This document shows, piece after piece, positions 1 through 9,790 of a stretch of 64,000 bases of DNA. The notes below the pieces were generated by a model. It saw nothing but the letters and a program-made list of their open reading frames with translations. It was not told the origin of the DNA and made no database searches. The stretch is from Promineifilum sp. (GTDB lineage Bacteria > Chloroflexota > Anaerolineae > Promineifilales > Promineifilaceae). The stretch covers positions 1 to 64,000 of the forward strand of contig JACKBY010000008.1 of NCBI GenBank assembly GCA_020634335.1, read 5' to 3'. How positions within the stretch are numbered: position 1 is the first letter of the stretch; each line of letters opens with the position of its first letter. Both the position numbers and the translations under genes were made by a program.

Positions 1-363
1 GTGGACAAGGCCGGGTACGGGCGAGTGCTTGTCTTCGGCCAGCGAGTCTTCCATCATCGACTCGAAGGGCACCATCTCGCGGTCGGTCGGGATGACTTGC
101 TTGCGGACGGGGTCGTGGGGGTCGTCGGGGTCGATGAGGCTGGCGAAGTAGGGGGTGATGTCGACGCGAAACAACCCCTTGGTGGTCAGGGCGCGGCGCT
201 CGGAGTCGGTCAGGTTGATGACGCGGCCGAGCTCCTCGACGGAGTTGAGGCGGTGGGACATCTGCCAGCGCCAGTCCATCCACTTTTCATCGGGCACGTC
301 GGCCCAATAGGGCGCGCGGGTGTGGACGGGGTCGGTCAGGGGGGAGGTGGTGGGTTTGGGCAT
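1..363 (-). CDS. kamA: Lysine 2,3-aminomutase, N-terminal part (cut by window edge)
   Basis: Reading the minus strand from the ATG at 363 gives 121 codons open to the window edge. The visible protein contains YFASLIDPDDPHDPVRKQ and then DSLAEDKHSPVPGLVH, the N-terminal signature of lysine 2,3-aminomutase, a radical SAM and PLP enzyme that converts L-lysine to beta-lysine. The radical SAM Cys motif lies further downstream and is outside the window. An AAGGAG Shine-Dalgarno (371-376) sits 7 nt before the ATG and fixes the start. A plus-strand open frame over the same bases is a shadow. The family could also include a close KamA-like mutase of different substrate. Confidence 0.88.
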   Translation of the reverse strand, partial: MPKPTTSPLTDPVHTRAPYWADVPDEKWMDWRWQMSHRLNSVEELGRVINLTDSERRALTTKGLFRVDITPYFASLIDPDDPHDPVRKQVIPTDREMVPFESMMEDSLAEDKHSPVPGLVH

Positions 364-546
364 GAGGGGGCTCCTTAAGAGATTAGGGAATTAAGTAATT
401 GTCGGTTCATATGGTGGAATGGGGTTTCAAATATCTGGGAGTATAACAAAATGAAACCGAGTTGTCACCAATAATTCCAATGGCGCAAAGGCAGGAAATA
501 TGAGCAGGGATATAATAGCTCTCAGGAGTTGTTGAGAAAAGTCGAA

Positions 547-873
547 ATGCTTACTTCATCGGTTAATGTCGCCGAGCAGGGAGAATTACTGTCCGAAGCC
601 GTCACGCGGATGGTTGAAGCGGGCGATCCGCAATCGATCGTTTAATTCGGATCGCGGGCGCGCGATGATGCCAGGCCGGAGAGTGATTATGACTTTCTGG
701 TGATCGAAGACAGGTCCCTGCCCCGCTATCGTCGGGCGTTGGCCGGCTTGCTCCCATCCAAGGATATTGGTGTGTGGACGCCGGACGAAGCGGTCGAGTG
801 GTCGGCCATACCTCAACCCTTCATCACCACCGCTCTGGATGAAGGGGTTGTGCTTTATGAAAGAGAGAGTTGA
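547..873 (+). pseudogene. MNT-type nucleotidyltransferase (antitoxin) pseudogene
   Basis: The frame from the ATG at 547 encodes a minimal nucleotidyltransferase domain. The core is FGSRARDDARPESDYDFLV, matching the GSxAR...SDxDxxV active-site pattern of MNT proteins. A TAA falls immediately before FGSRAR, where the family normally has a hydrophobic residue (I-V-L/x-FGSRAR), so the protein is cut after 32 codons. The rest of the frame is intact to the TGA at 871-873. It overlaps the following HEPN gene by 17 nt, the usual MNT/HEPN arrangement. A TATAAT at 511-516 could be a -10 element, but no clear -35 is seen. Confidence 0.75.
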
Positions 874-1250
874 TCTCGTTCGCGGATGGCTGGCAAAAGC
901 TGAAAGCGATTTGACAGCAGGACAGCAGCTCATGGCGCTGGGCGGCCCACATGACAGTGTATGATTTCATGCCCAACAAGGCATTGAGAAATTATTGAAG
1001 GGGCTTCTGTTTTCCTCGATCAGCCTTCCCGCTCGCTCACACGATTTGGAAGAAATTCAACGAACCTTACTCAAGATAGCTGATATTCCTGAGGGCGGCG
1101 TTGGATTTGGTCGAGGCCACCGATTTCGCAGTCATGGCTCGCTATGATTTGAAGTTCTGGCCGGACGAGGAGACGGCGGCTGAGGTCTTGGCCCTGGCGG
1201 AGAAGGTCAAGCGCATCGTATGGGCAACACTTCCCAATGATTTTATTTGA
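857..1250 (+). pseudogene. HEPN-domain protein (toxin) pseudogene
   Basis: Starts at the ATG at 857 inside the 3' end of the MNT frame. The conceptual protein has KAESDL near its start, then FHAQQGIEKLLKGLLF and HDLEEI, the standard HEPN helices. Two lesions are visible. A TGA at 962-964 replaces the residue (usually Cys) just before FHAQQ. Near 1091-1098 one extra G moves the frame, so that ALDLVEATDF...ARYDLKFWPDEE continues in the next frame to the TGA at 1248-1250. With the stop in the partner gene this is a decayed MNT/HEPN toxin-antitoxin pair. Confidence 0.75.
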
Positions 1251-1373
1251 GAATCTGAAACATACGTCTATGATGGACGGTAATGTTTGCTCCGGCGGCG
1301 AGAGCGATGAGGATCGGATCATCCCCGGTTTTCTGCCGTCGCCCTGGGAATTGGTCTTTTTGGCGAACCGCCC

Positions 1374-3794
1374 CTACTCATACGCCAGCGCCGCCCGAAT
1401 CGTCATCCGTGCCGCGCTCTCGGCCGGCAGCCAGCACGCGGCCAGCCCGATGACCATCACCAGCCCCAGCCAACCGGCGGCGGCTCCCGGGGCGAAGGCG
1501 AACGACAACGGGCTGCCCAGCAGCGTCCCCCCCATCACCCGGTCGAGGATGAGCGTCAGGGGCAGTGCCAGCAGGATACCGAAGACGGCGCTGATGAGGG
1601 CCACCGCCAGCCCCTCGGCCAGCACCAGCCGCCGCAGCAACGGCCGCCCCGCCCCCATCGAACGCAGGATGCCGATCTCCCGCGAGCGCTCCAGCACGTT
1701 GAGGGCCATGGTGTTCGCCAGACCCAACCCGCCCACCAGCGCCGTCAGCCCGGCCAGGGACATCAACAGCACCACCAGGTTGTTGAACTGCGCCTTGTAG
1801 CCGTCGCGGTAGCCGGCGGCCGTCTCGGCCCGCAAGACGGTCATGCCCGCCGCCTCGTAGCGGGCGACCAGCGCCGCGGCCACAGCCTCTTGCGCCACCC
1901 GATTGCCGTCCGTTTCGGGGGCGTCGGCCAGGTAGACGACGACCCGTTGCGCCCGGTCGCGTATGCCCGTCGCCTGCTCGAAGGCGGCGTAGGACATGTA
2001 GGCATTGGCGTTGAACGGCCGCAGACTGATGCCCACCAGACGGGCGACGCGCTCCGGCCCACCATTGAGCTTCAGCGTCAATTCGTCGCCCACTGTGGGG
2101 CCGGCGGTCAGCTTCTCGGCCTCGTAGTTGATGTAAAGCTCGGCATCGTCGCCGGCGCTCGTCGCTTGCCCCAGCCAGTGCCCGGCGCGATTGGCGAATG
2201 GCGATATTTCCGTCGTCGGCGGCACGCCGAACAGGGTGAAGCTGCTGCCCAGCCGCCCGTCGGCATAGACCCGGCGCGCGTCGGCCACGCCCCAGGCCTC
2301 GACCCGCTCGATGGTCTTGTTTTCGACGGCCAAGGCCTCGCGTTCGAGGCGTTGCCGAAGCTCCGGCTGGGCAAGGTCGATTTCCACGTCATAGGGGAAC
2401 TCGCCGACCAGGATCTCGATGGCCTCATCCAGCCCCAGCTTCAGGCCGAACGTGGCGATGAACAATGCCCCGGCCAGGCTCAGGGCGATGAGCGTCAGCG
2501 CCAGCCGCACCTTGCGCCGGGCTACGTTGCGCCAGGCCAGAAGATATGAAATACGAGATTGGAGATATGAGGGAACCAACGACCGCCTGTCTTGTGTGGC
2601 GTACTTCGTATCGCCTATCTGGGACAGGGCCTCGCGGATGGTCAGGTTGCCCGCGGTTCGCACCGGCCCCAGCGCCGCCAACAGTGGGATGAGGCCGGCC
2701 CCAATCAATTGCACCACTATCGTTTGCCAGGGCAGGCCAAATGAAGGGATGTCATAATTGAGTTGCGCAGCCAGAAAGCTTGACATGAACCACGCGCCCA
2801 TGAGCCCCAAGGGCACAGCCAGAGCCAGCGCCATCAGCCCAAACAACGCCACCATCCGGCCGTATTGCCGCAACACCAGCCTCCGCCGGCCACCCAGCGC
2901 CTTCAGCACGCCGATAATGGGCACTTGCTGGGCGACGACGGCCGACATCACGTTCGTCACCAGGAAAGCACTCAGCAACAAGGTCAGCCCACCCAGGATA
3001 CCGATCATCAGCAACCCGGTATCGACGCTGCCCTGCATGATGTGGACGTTGGGTTCCGGGATCTCGGCCCGCGTCACGACCACCCCCTCGTGTTCCAGCC
3101 ACCCGGTAACGGCTGTGACCGCCGTCTCTACTGCTGCGCGGTCGGGATCAGGCGCGCTCACGGTCAGTTGCAATTGGTTATAAGTGGCCGGCAGCCCCAG
3201 CTGTGCCGCCGTCGCGTCGGTCATGTAGCCATAGACGCCGGGCTGCACGGTCGTGGGGGCTACGGCCAGGTCGTTGACGAATCCGGCCACCGTCAGGCGC
3301 GCGGTAGCCGCACGGCCGGAACCGTCGATCAGGTGAATCGTCACGGTATCTCCCTGGGCGATGCCCAGAACCGGCGCGACGGAACGCTCCAGCAGCAGCG
3401 TCCCCTCCGGCGGGGGGACGACGGCCCCCGTCTGGGGATAGAGCGCGGCCACAGTTGCATCGAAGTCGGGCAGCGTCCACAGTTGCAGGAAGCGTTCTTC
3501 GCCACTCGGCAACAATAGGCGAGCGGCGGTCTGCCGTCGCGCCTGGGCGTGGGCTACTTCGGGCAGGTCGGTGATTCGCCCGGCTATTGTTTCGTCGATG
3601 GGTGTGGTATCGAGAACGGCATGGGCCGGATTTGTACCCCGGTAGCCATCGCGCAAATCGCCGCGCAGGACGATGAAGCTGGTCGTCGCCACGCCGGCAG
3701 CGGCCGTGCCCACGGCGATAGCCAGCACCACCAGCGCCGACCGCGCCTTATAGAGCCACAAATCCCGCAGCGTCTTCAGCCAAAGCGTGTTCAT
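1374..3794 (-). CDS. ABC transporter permease, FtsX/MacB family, two-unit
   Basis: An 806-aa integral membrane protein with two FtsX-type halves. Each half has one N-terminal membrane helix (about residues 15-37 and 425-445), a large extracytoplasmic domain, and a three-helix membrane block (about 265-390 and 680-800). The architecture is typical of permeases of the LolC/MacB type that move lipoproteins or peptides off the outer leaflet, here in a duplicated single chain. I start at the ATG at 3794 (MNTLWLKTLRDLWLYKARSA) because the ten residues added by an upstream start are not membrane-like. It lies 102 nt downstream of the ATPase gene on the same strand, so the two probably form one exporter. 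The substrate is unknown. Confidence 0.88.
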   Translation of the reverse strand: MNTLWLKTLRDLWLYKARSALVVLAIAVGTAAAGVATTSFIVLRGDLRDGYRGTNPAHAVLDTTPIDETIAGRITDLPEVAHAQARRQTAARLLLPSGEERFLQLWTLPDFDATVAALYPQTGAVVPPPEGTLLLERSVAPVLGIAQGDTVTIHLIDGSGRAATARLTVAGFVNDLAVAPTTVQPGVYGYMTDATAAQLGLPATYNQLQLTVSAPDPDRAAVETAVTAVTGWLEHEGVVVTRAEIPEPNVHIMQGSVDTGLLMIGILGGLTLLLSAFLVTNVMSAVVAQQVPIIGVLKALGGRRRLVLRQYGRMVALFGLMALALAVPLGLMGAWFMSSFLAAQLNYDIPSFGLPWQTIVVQLIGAGLIPLLAALGPVRTAGNLTIREALSQIGDTKYATQDRRSLVPSYLQSRISYLLAWRNVARRKVRLALTLIALSLAGALFIATFGLKLGLDEAIEILVGEFPYDVEIDLAQPELRQRLEREALAVENKTIERVEAWGVADARRVYADGRLGSSFTLFGVPPTTEISPFANRAGHWLGQATSAGDDAELYINYEAEKLTAGPTVGDELTLKLNGGPERVARLVGISLRPFNANAYMSYAAFEQATGIRDRAQRVVVYLADAPETDGNRVAQEAVAAALVARYEAAGMTVLRAETAAGYRDGYKAQFNNLVVLLMSLAGLTALVGGLGLANTMALNVLERSREIGILRSMGAGRPLLRRLVLAEGLAVALISAVFGILLALPLTLILDRVMGGTLLGSPLSFAFAPGAAAGWLGLVMVIGLAACWLPAESAARMTIRAALAYE

Positions 3795-3832
3795 GAGTGA
3801 AATTCGATGTCGACAGCTACCCACAGGCCTCT

Positions 3833-3879
3833 ACGGATTGCATCCGTCAGCCACGATCCGTTTCATCCGTTCAATCCGC
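3833..3879. repeat. Intergenic element with three 9-nt units
   Basis: In the gap between permease and ATPase genes, ACGGAT (3833-3838) and ATCCGT (3842-3847) form a small hairpin. ATCCGT/ATCCGC then recurs at 3856, 3865 and 3874, exactly 9 nt apart. The same period and related unit occur at 15547-15572 and 36423-36449, so this looks like a degenerate member of an intergenic repeat family. Confidence 0.5.
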
Positions 3880-3896
3880 AGGCCGTTCTTCCTAAT

Positions 3897-5420
<1,524 letters not shown>

Positions 5421-5592
5421 GTATCTCGCAGTTCTGCTCGGGTTCAGGCGGGAGAATAGCAACAAGTAGCTGATTGGGCTACCAATTCGGCTGTTGGGTA
5501 TGGAACAGGGAGACGCGCCCGGACCTTCTCTGAATGGAGGGGAGAAGGCGTGTATTGTGCCACATCAACGAGATCACTGTGACGGAAATGAT

Positions 5593-5627
5593 AAAAGCCG
5601 CTCCTTTCGTGGTATGGCGCGGCTTTT
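5593..5627. terminator. Hairpin terminator downstream of panD
   Basis: A perfect 9-bp stem, AAAAGCCGC (5593-5601) with GCGGCTTTT (5619-5627), and a 17-nt loop. The A and T ends make it a plausible factor-independent terminator in either direction. It lies 47 nt after the panD stop codon. Confidence 0.7.
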
Positions 5628-5673
5628 CAATAGTCGTGGATGTTGCTTGCCGGCTGCGGGCGGGAAGCGAAGT

Positions 5674-6015
5674 TTACAGGTCGCGCACGTAACGATTGTC
5701 TTTATCGACCAATATCTGCCGCGCCGCGATCGGCCGGTCGACCAACTCGAAGCCGATGATGATGATCTCTTCCCCGGCTTTGATCAGGTGCGCCGCCGCG
5801 CCGTTCATATTGATCACGCCCGATCCGCGCTCGCCAGGAATGGCGTAGGTCTCCAGCCGTGATCCGCTGGTGTTGCTGACAACCAGTACTTTCTCTCTCG
5901 GCCACAACCCGACCCGATCCATTAGATCCTCATCGATCGTAATGCTGCCGACATAGTTGACGTCGGCCTGTTTGACCGTCGCCTTGTGAATCTTGGAACT
6001 CATTACCCATCTCAT
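5674..6015 (-). CDS. panD: Aspartate 1-decarboxylase (pyruvoyl enzyme)
   Basis: A 113-aa protein that matches PanD, which makes beta-alanine from aspartate for pantothenate and CoA synthesis. The proenzyme is self-cleaved at a Gly-Ser bond; here the site is YVGS at G23-S24, within one residue of the E. coli position when the start is the ATG at 6015 (MRWVMSSKIHKATV). The conserved YAIPGERGSG, NGAAAHL and GEEIIIIGF segments are present. The ATG at 6003 is an alternative start; neither has a strong Shine-Dalgarno. The gene stands alone between a hairpin and a divergently spaced peptidase gene; no other pan genes are in the window. Confidence 0.93.
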   Translation of the reverse strand: MRWVMSSKIHKATVKQADVNYVGSITIDEDLMDRVGLWPREKVLVVSNTSGSRLETYAIPGERGSGVINMNGAAAHLIKAGEEIIIIGFELVDRPIAARQILVDKDNRYVRDL

Positions 6016-6165
6016 AGATAGAAGTTTACGACAGAAACCGTATGATTTCACTTAGAATGGGGATACTTATAATCTTTCCTCGACCGGATCGCCGGCGGGC
6101 GTTGGCAGGTATTAAGCTTGCTTCTCTCGAACAGCGCCCACCGAAACCGGAAACCCTCATCAATA

Positions 6166-7302
6166 TTATGCTCCGGGTCGATGTGCTCGAACAATCCGCG
6201 CCACCTCCGCCGCCGGCAAGGCATGGCGCGTGTGGCCGTTGCGTCCTACCACCGTCACGGCCATCAGCAAGCTATTGTAAATGGCCTCTTCGACGCTCTC
6301 GACGACGGCCGTAGCCAGCCAACTCATGATCGGCTGCTCGTCGATCACCTTGCGCATCGCCGTCAAAGACGCCGGCCGGTCGCAGATATGACCCGCCGTG
6401 CTAAAGGCGATGACGAAATCGCCGCTGCCTCCGTGGCAAGTACTGCCCGTCCGCGCCAGCCCGAACGCCGCCCGGCGACACAACCGCCCCAATCCGCGCG
6501 CATCCAACGGCGCGTCGGTTGCCAGCACCATCATAATGGAGCCGCCCAATATGGCTGGTGGCGGCTCGTCGTCCTTCGGCGGTCGTAGCTGCTTCCCAAC
6601 GGGCACGCCAACCACCGTCAACTCCTCCGCCCGACCGAAGTTGGTCTGGACCAAAGCTCCTACCGTGTAGCCGCCTTTCTCCGGCGGCAACACCCGCGAG
6701 GCCGTGCCGATGCCGCCCTTCCAACCGTAGCAACTCGTACCCGTCCCCGCACCCACCGCGCCCTCGACTACCTCGGCCGACGCCGCATCAATCGCCGCTC
6801 GTACCGCCGCCACTCCGATCGGCCGGCCCTGCAGATCGCTCAGATAACCGTCGCTGGTCTCGCCCACCACCGGGTTGACACTGGCATAGCCCATCCAGCC
6901 CGACTCCGGGAACCCGACACCGATGTGGGGGTTTCGCGCGGCGGCCAGCGTCAACAGCGCGTCGGCCACACGCGGCACGTTCATCGTACCCGTCAGGGCG
7001 ATGGGGGTCTCGATTACGCCCAGCTCGCGCACCTGCTCGAAGCCAAAGGGCTTGCCGAAGCCGTTGATGGTATGGACGGCGGCAGCCACCTTCTCGTCGT
7101 ACAGGTTGCCATTGTGGGGCAGGATGATCGTGACGCCTGTGCGAAACGGGCCGTTGCCCGGCTGCCAATGGGGGTCGGCCGCGCCCGCGCCTTCGATGAG
7201 CGTGTAGTGGCCGACCGTCACCCCGGCCACATCGCTAATAGCATTGCGCGGCCCGGGGGGCAGCGCGCTCTCATAAGGCCCCAACTCTCTGATTCGTGGC
7301 AT
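6166..7302 (-). CDS. P1 (S58) family peptidase, DmpA/L-aminopeptidase type
   Basis: A 378-aa Ntn-hydrolase of the DmpA/BapA family (aminopeptidases acting on L-, D- or beta-amino acid N-termini). These are made as a proenzyme cut before a Ser that becomes the nucleophile. The family site is visible as ILGGSIMMVLATDAPL, predicting cleavage between G254 and S255. The N-terminal NAISDVAGVTVGH and the GWKGGIGTASR segment also match the family. Length is normal. Substrate cannot be told from sequence; a beta-aminopeptidase role next to panD and lysine 2,3-aminomutase (both make beta-amino acids) is only a thought. Confidence 0.9.
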   Translation of the reverse strand: MPRIRELGPYESALPPGPRNAISDVAGVTVGHYTLIEGAGAADPHWQPGNGPFRTGVTIILPHNGNLYDEKVAAAVHTINGFGKPFGFEQVRELGVIETPIALTGTMNVPRVADALLTLAAARNPHIGVGFPESGWMGYASVNPVVGETSDGYLSDLQGRPIGVAAVRAAIDAASAEVVEGAVGAGTGTSCYGWKGGIGTASRVLPPEKGGYTVGALVQTNFGRAEELTVVGVPVGKQLRPPKDDEPPPAILGGSIMMVLATDAPLDARGLGRLCRRAAFGLARTGSTCHGGSGDFVIAFSTAGHICDRPASLTAMRKVIDEQPIMSWLATAVVESVEEAIYNSLLMAVTVVGRNGHTRHALPAAEVARIVRAHRPGA

Positions 7303-7311
7303 AAATCAATT

Positions 7312-7340
7312 GTAGAGACGTTCCGGCGGAACGTCTCTAC
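7312..7340. repeat. Perfect 29-nt intergenic palindrome
   Basis: GTAGAGACGTTCCG (7312-7325) is followed by one G and its exact reverse complement (7327-7340). It lies directly between the P1 peptidase start and the DDAH-like gene stop. Palindromes of this kind are dispersed in many Chloroflexota and cyanobacterial genomes; only one copy is in this window. Confidence 0.8.
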
Positions 7341-7341
7341 C

Positions 7342-8208
7342 TCACCCGCGCAGGATCGGCCGTGTCAGGCACGTTGCCCCGCCCTCGGCCTTGAGTGACA
7401 TCTCGTCTCCCCGATACGTCGCCACTCGACAGCCGGCCTCCTCCAGCGCCGCCCGCGTCTCGTGATTATGATCGAGCATCAGGCAATGGCGCGGCCCCAG
7501 CGCCAGCACGTTCGTGCCCATGGTGGCGAATTCTTCGTCCGACACATCAATTAACTCGACACCGTGTGCCACGAGCAAGTGGTAAAACGGCACGGGCAAC
7601 AGCGGCCGGTAGACCACTGCCAGATCGGCATCTACCAGGCTGATGAGCGACATCAGGTGCAGACAGGCCTCCGGCCCCTCGAAATAGGGCAATTGCACGG
7701 GCACGAGTTCGACGCCCGACCCGGCCAGCGCCTCGCCCAGTTGGGCAAACCCCGCCGCATTGGTGCGAAAGCCCAACCCGACGCACAGCGTCCGCTCGTC
7801 GAGCCACAGCAGATCGCCGCCCTCGGCTGTGGCCTCGCCACTCAGGCGGTAAAGGATGGGCACGCCCAGCCGTTGCAGGGTCAGGGCCATCGCTTCGTCT
7901 TCCCCACTACGCAACATCTTGCCCATACGCAGGATAATCGCCCCACGGTCGGTCATCAGCACCGGATCGTGGACGAAAATTGCGTCGGCATGGTCAGGCA
8001 GTGGCGCGTCGTGGTAAACAACCTCTACCCCATTGCCAAGCAGGGTGTTGACGAAGGCGTCGTGCTCCTGTTGGGCCAACGGCAAATAGGGCTGTTCGGT
8101 ATAGTGCCACAGCAGGGGGTCGGCCGCGCCGAAGGCTCTGTCGGGCCGGCGCACCAATACCGTCTGCAAGGGTGCGAACATGCTTTGGCCGCCGTAATGT
8201 TGAGTCAT
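7342..8208 (-). CDS. Dimethylargininase/amidinotransferase-family hydrolase (DDAH-like)
   Basis: A 288-aa protein of the guanidino-group-modifying superfamily. The catalytic set is visible: EGGD at 129-132, His184 in ACLHLMSL and the nucleophile Cys280 in GGATCLTRPIL. DDAH enzymes hydrolyse methylated arginines to citrulline. Length fits DDAH (about 255-290) better than bacterial arginine deiminase (about 400), and the double-His ADI signature is not seen. The ATG at 8181 (MFAPLQTVLV) is an alternative start. Related proteins include ornithine-forming arginine dihydrolases, so the substrate is not settled. Confidence 0.85.
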   Translation of the reverse strand: MTQHYGGQSMFAPLQTVLVRRPDRAFGAADPLLWHYTEQPYLPLAQQEHDAFVNTLLGNGVEVVYHDAPLPDHADAIFVHDPVLMTDRGAIILRMGKMLRSGEDEAMALTLQRLGVPILYRLSGEATAEGGDLLWLDERTLCVGLGFRTNAAGFAQLGEALAGSGVELVPVQLPYFEGPEACLHLMSLISLVDADLAVVYRPLLPVPFYHLLVAHGVELIDVSDEEFATMGTNVLALGPRHCLMLDHNHETRAALEEAGCRVATYRGDEMSLKAEGGATCLTRPILRG

Positions 8209-8291
8209 GGTTTAGTAAGTATGGTAAGCAGTAAACAGTGGGTCGTCTATGGTGGAGCGACGGGTCTGCACTCGTCAATCGTCACTCATGA

Positions 8292-8951
8292 CTAGAAGTA
8301 GGTTACATGCCGCGACGTGCGCAAGACGGCCGCCTGCCAGCCGGTCAGTTCCTCGCCCGGCCCCTTGGGGATCATCAGGTTGTTGGGTCGCTGCGAATGC
8401 CACAAGCCGCAAGCGTGGGCCACCTCGTGGACCAGCAGGCGACGCGTGTTCTTGAGTGTCCTGGCCTCGACGGTTACGTAGTCGGTGGCCGCGCCCAGCG
8501 AGCAGCCGTTGTGGGACGAGATCGAGCGGACGATGAATACCGTCAGCGGCGCGCCATAGCCGAGCAGCGTACCCGCCGTCGTCGTCGCCATCAGGCTGCG
8601 ATAGAAATCGCCCGCCTGCCCCAGATCATCGCGCCAGGCGCCATCGGTACAATGTACGTCCAGGGCGGCCTTGGGCGCGGCGTGGGGCGCTGTCACCACC
8701 CGCCAGCCGGCCGGCTCGACGACCACTCCGGCCATGCGGCTCAGGATGCGCCGCGCCTCATCGAATGCCGGGGTCACCTCCTCGTTGCCGATCAGCGGCA
8801 GGCCGCGCTCGTCGCGCAATACGACAATGCGTAACTTCAGCCGCTTGGTGAAGCGCCACCCCAATAATGTCAGCAACAACTCCGGAAACTTGATGATCCG
8901 GTTGACGGTTTCCTTGAGGATATTGAAGATTTCCCACAACAGACCGACCAT
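8292..8951 (-). CDS. Small metzincin-like zinc protease candidate
   Basis: 219 aa. Residues 175-185 are HEVAHACGLWH, the full HExxHxxGxxH zinc site of metzincins, followed by NLMIP (191-195) as a possible Met-turn. Residues 1-35 form a hydrophobic, amphipathic-looking segment (LLWEIFNILKE...LLLTLLGW) that may tether it to the membrane, with no clear signal-peptide cleavage site. I do not recognise a named family. A Cys pair (C101, C150) is present. It is transcribed towards the DDAH-like gene, with an 83-nt gap, and divergently from pcm. Function as a protease is inferred from the zinc motif only. Confidence 0.7.
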   Translation of the reverse strand: MVGLLWEIFNILKETVNRIIKFPELLLTLLGWRFTKRLKLRIVVLRDERGLPLIGNEEVTPAFDEARRILSRMAGVVVEPAGWRVVTAPHAAPKAALDVHCTDGAWRDDLGQAGDFYRSLMATTTAGTLLGYGAPLTVFIVRSISSHNGCSLGAATDYVTVEARTLKNTRRLLVHEVAHACGLWHSQRPNNLMIPKGPGEELTGWQAAVLRTSRHVTYF

Positions 8952-9090
8952 ATGATAAATCCACCCCTACCCATACTGCCGAGCACAATCTACCAGAGAT
9001 TATAAGCGTAAACAGCGCAATGCCTACTAATGAGGATCCGTCATGATTTTGAGGTTTGCCCGGCCGCATCCGAGGTGGTATCAATAAGGA

Positions 9091-9762
9091 ATGGACGACC
9101 CGGCGGGACAATCGACCGTCCCCGATTACGCTGCCCGGCGCGAGCAGATGGTCAGAAACCAGTTGGCGGAGCGCGACATCCACGACCCGGCCGTTCTGGC
9201 GGCCATGGGCCAGGTGCCGCGCGAGGCGTTCGTCCTCCAACCCTACCGCGCCTACGCCTACGACGACACCCCCCTGCCCATTCCCGCCAACCAAACCATC
9301 TCGCAACCCTATATCGTGGCTTACATGATCGCCGCGCTGGCTCTGCGGCCGGAGGACAAGGTTCTGGAAATCGGCGCGGGGTCGGGCTACGCTGCCGCCG
9401 TCCTCAGCCGCATCGCGCGCGAGGTCTTCACGGTGGAACGCCACCGCAAGCTGGCCGACTTCGCCCGTGAGCGGCTGGCGGGTCTGGGCTACGTCAATGT
9501 CCAGGTGCGCCACGGCGACGGCACGCGCGGGTGGCCGGAGCACGCGCCCTACGAAGGCATCATCGTCGCCGCCGGGGGGCCGGCGGTTCCGGCATCTCTG
9601 CGAGACCAGCTGGCCGTCGGCGGGCGACTCGTGATGCCCGTCGGCCGCAGCCGCCGGCAACAACACCTCATCCGCGTCACCCACACCGAAGAAACTGTAT
9701 ACCGGGAAGAGATGCTTGTTCCCGTGGCCTTCGTGCCGTTGATCGGCGATGAGGGCTGGTAG
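9091..9762 (+). CDS. pcm: Protein-L-isoaspartate O-methyltransferase
   Basis: A 223-aa SAM-dependent methyltransferase that repairs isoaspartyl residues in aged proteins. Motif I is VLEIGAGSGYAAAV (about 87-100), preceded by the PCMT signature region NQTISQPYIVAYM, and followed by HGDGTRGWPEHAPYEGIIVAA. Length is normal. The ATG at 9091 has AAGGA immediately before it and GAGGTGG about 12 nt upstream, so ribosome binding is imperfect; a start at a later Met in MVRNQL is possible. Its TAG stop lies inside a palindrome shared with the convergent next gene. Confidence 0.93.
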   Translation: MDDPAGQSTVPDYAARREQMVRNQLAERDIHDPAVLAAMGQVPREAFVLQPYRAYAYDDTPLPIPANQTISQPYIVAYMIAALALRPEDKVLEIGAGSGYAAAVLSRIAREVFTVERHRKLADFARERLAGLGYVNVQVRHGDGTRGWPEHAPYEGIIVAAGGPAVPASLRDQLAVGGRLVMPVGRSRRQQHLIRVTHTEETVYREEMLVPVAFVPLIGDEGW

Positions 9763-9790
9763 GTTGGGGCGGGTTTGAAACCCACCCTAC
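9759..9790. repeat. Palindrome holding both convergent stop codons
   Basis: GTAGG (9759-9763) pairs with CCTAC (9786-9790), and GGGTTT (9771-9776) pairs with AAACCC (9778-9783). The pcm TAG is at 9760-9762 and the TAG of the convergent gene is at 9787-9789, so the element supplies both stops and can act as a bidirectional terminator. Its core, GGGGCGGGTTTGAAAC, is repeated at 37541-37556. Confidence 0.75.

Noticed and set aside
1..378. Plus-strand 125-codon frame at the left edge
   Set aside because: Shadow of the lysine 2,3-aminomutase N-terminus, which has a strong family match and a ribosome binding site.
7342..8208. Arginine deiminase
   Set aside because: Too short (288 aa) and the ADI signature segments are missing; the DDAH set EGGD, His184, Cys280 fits better.
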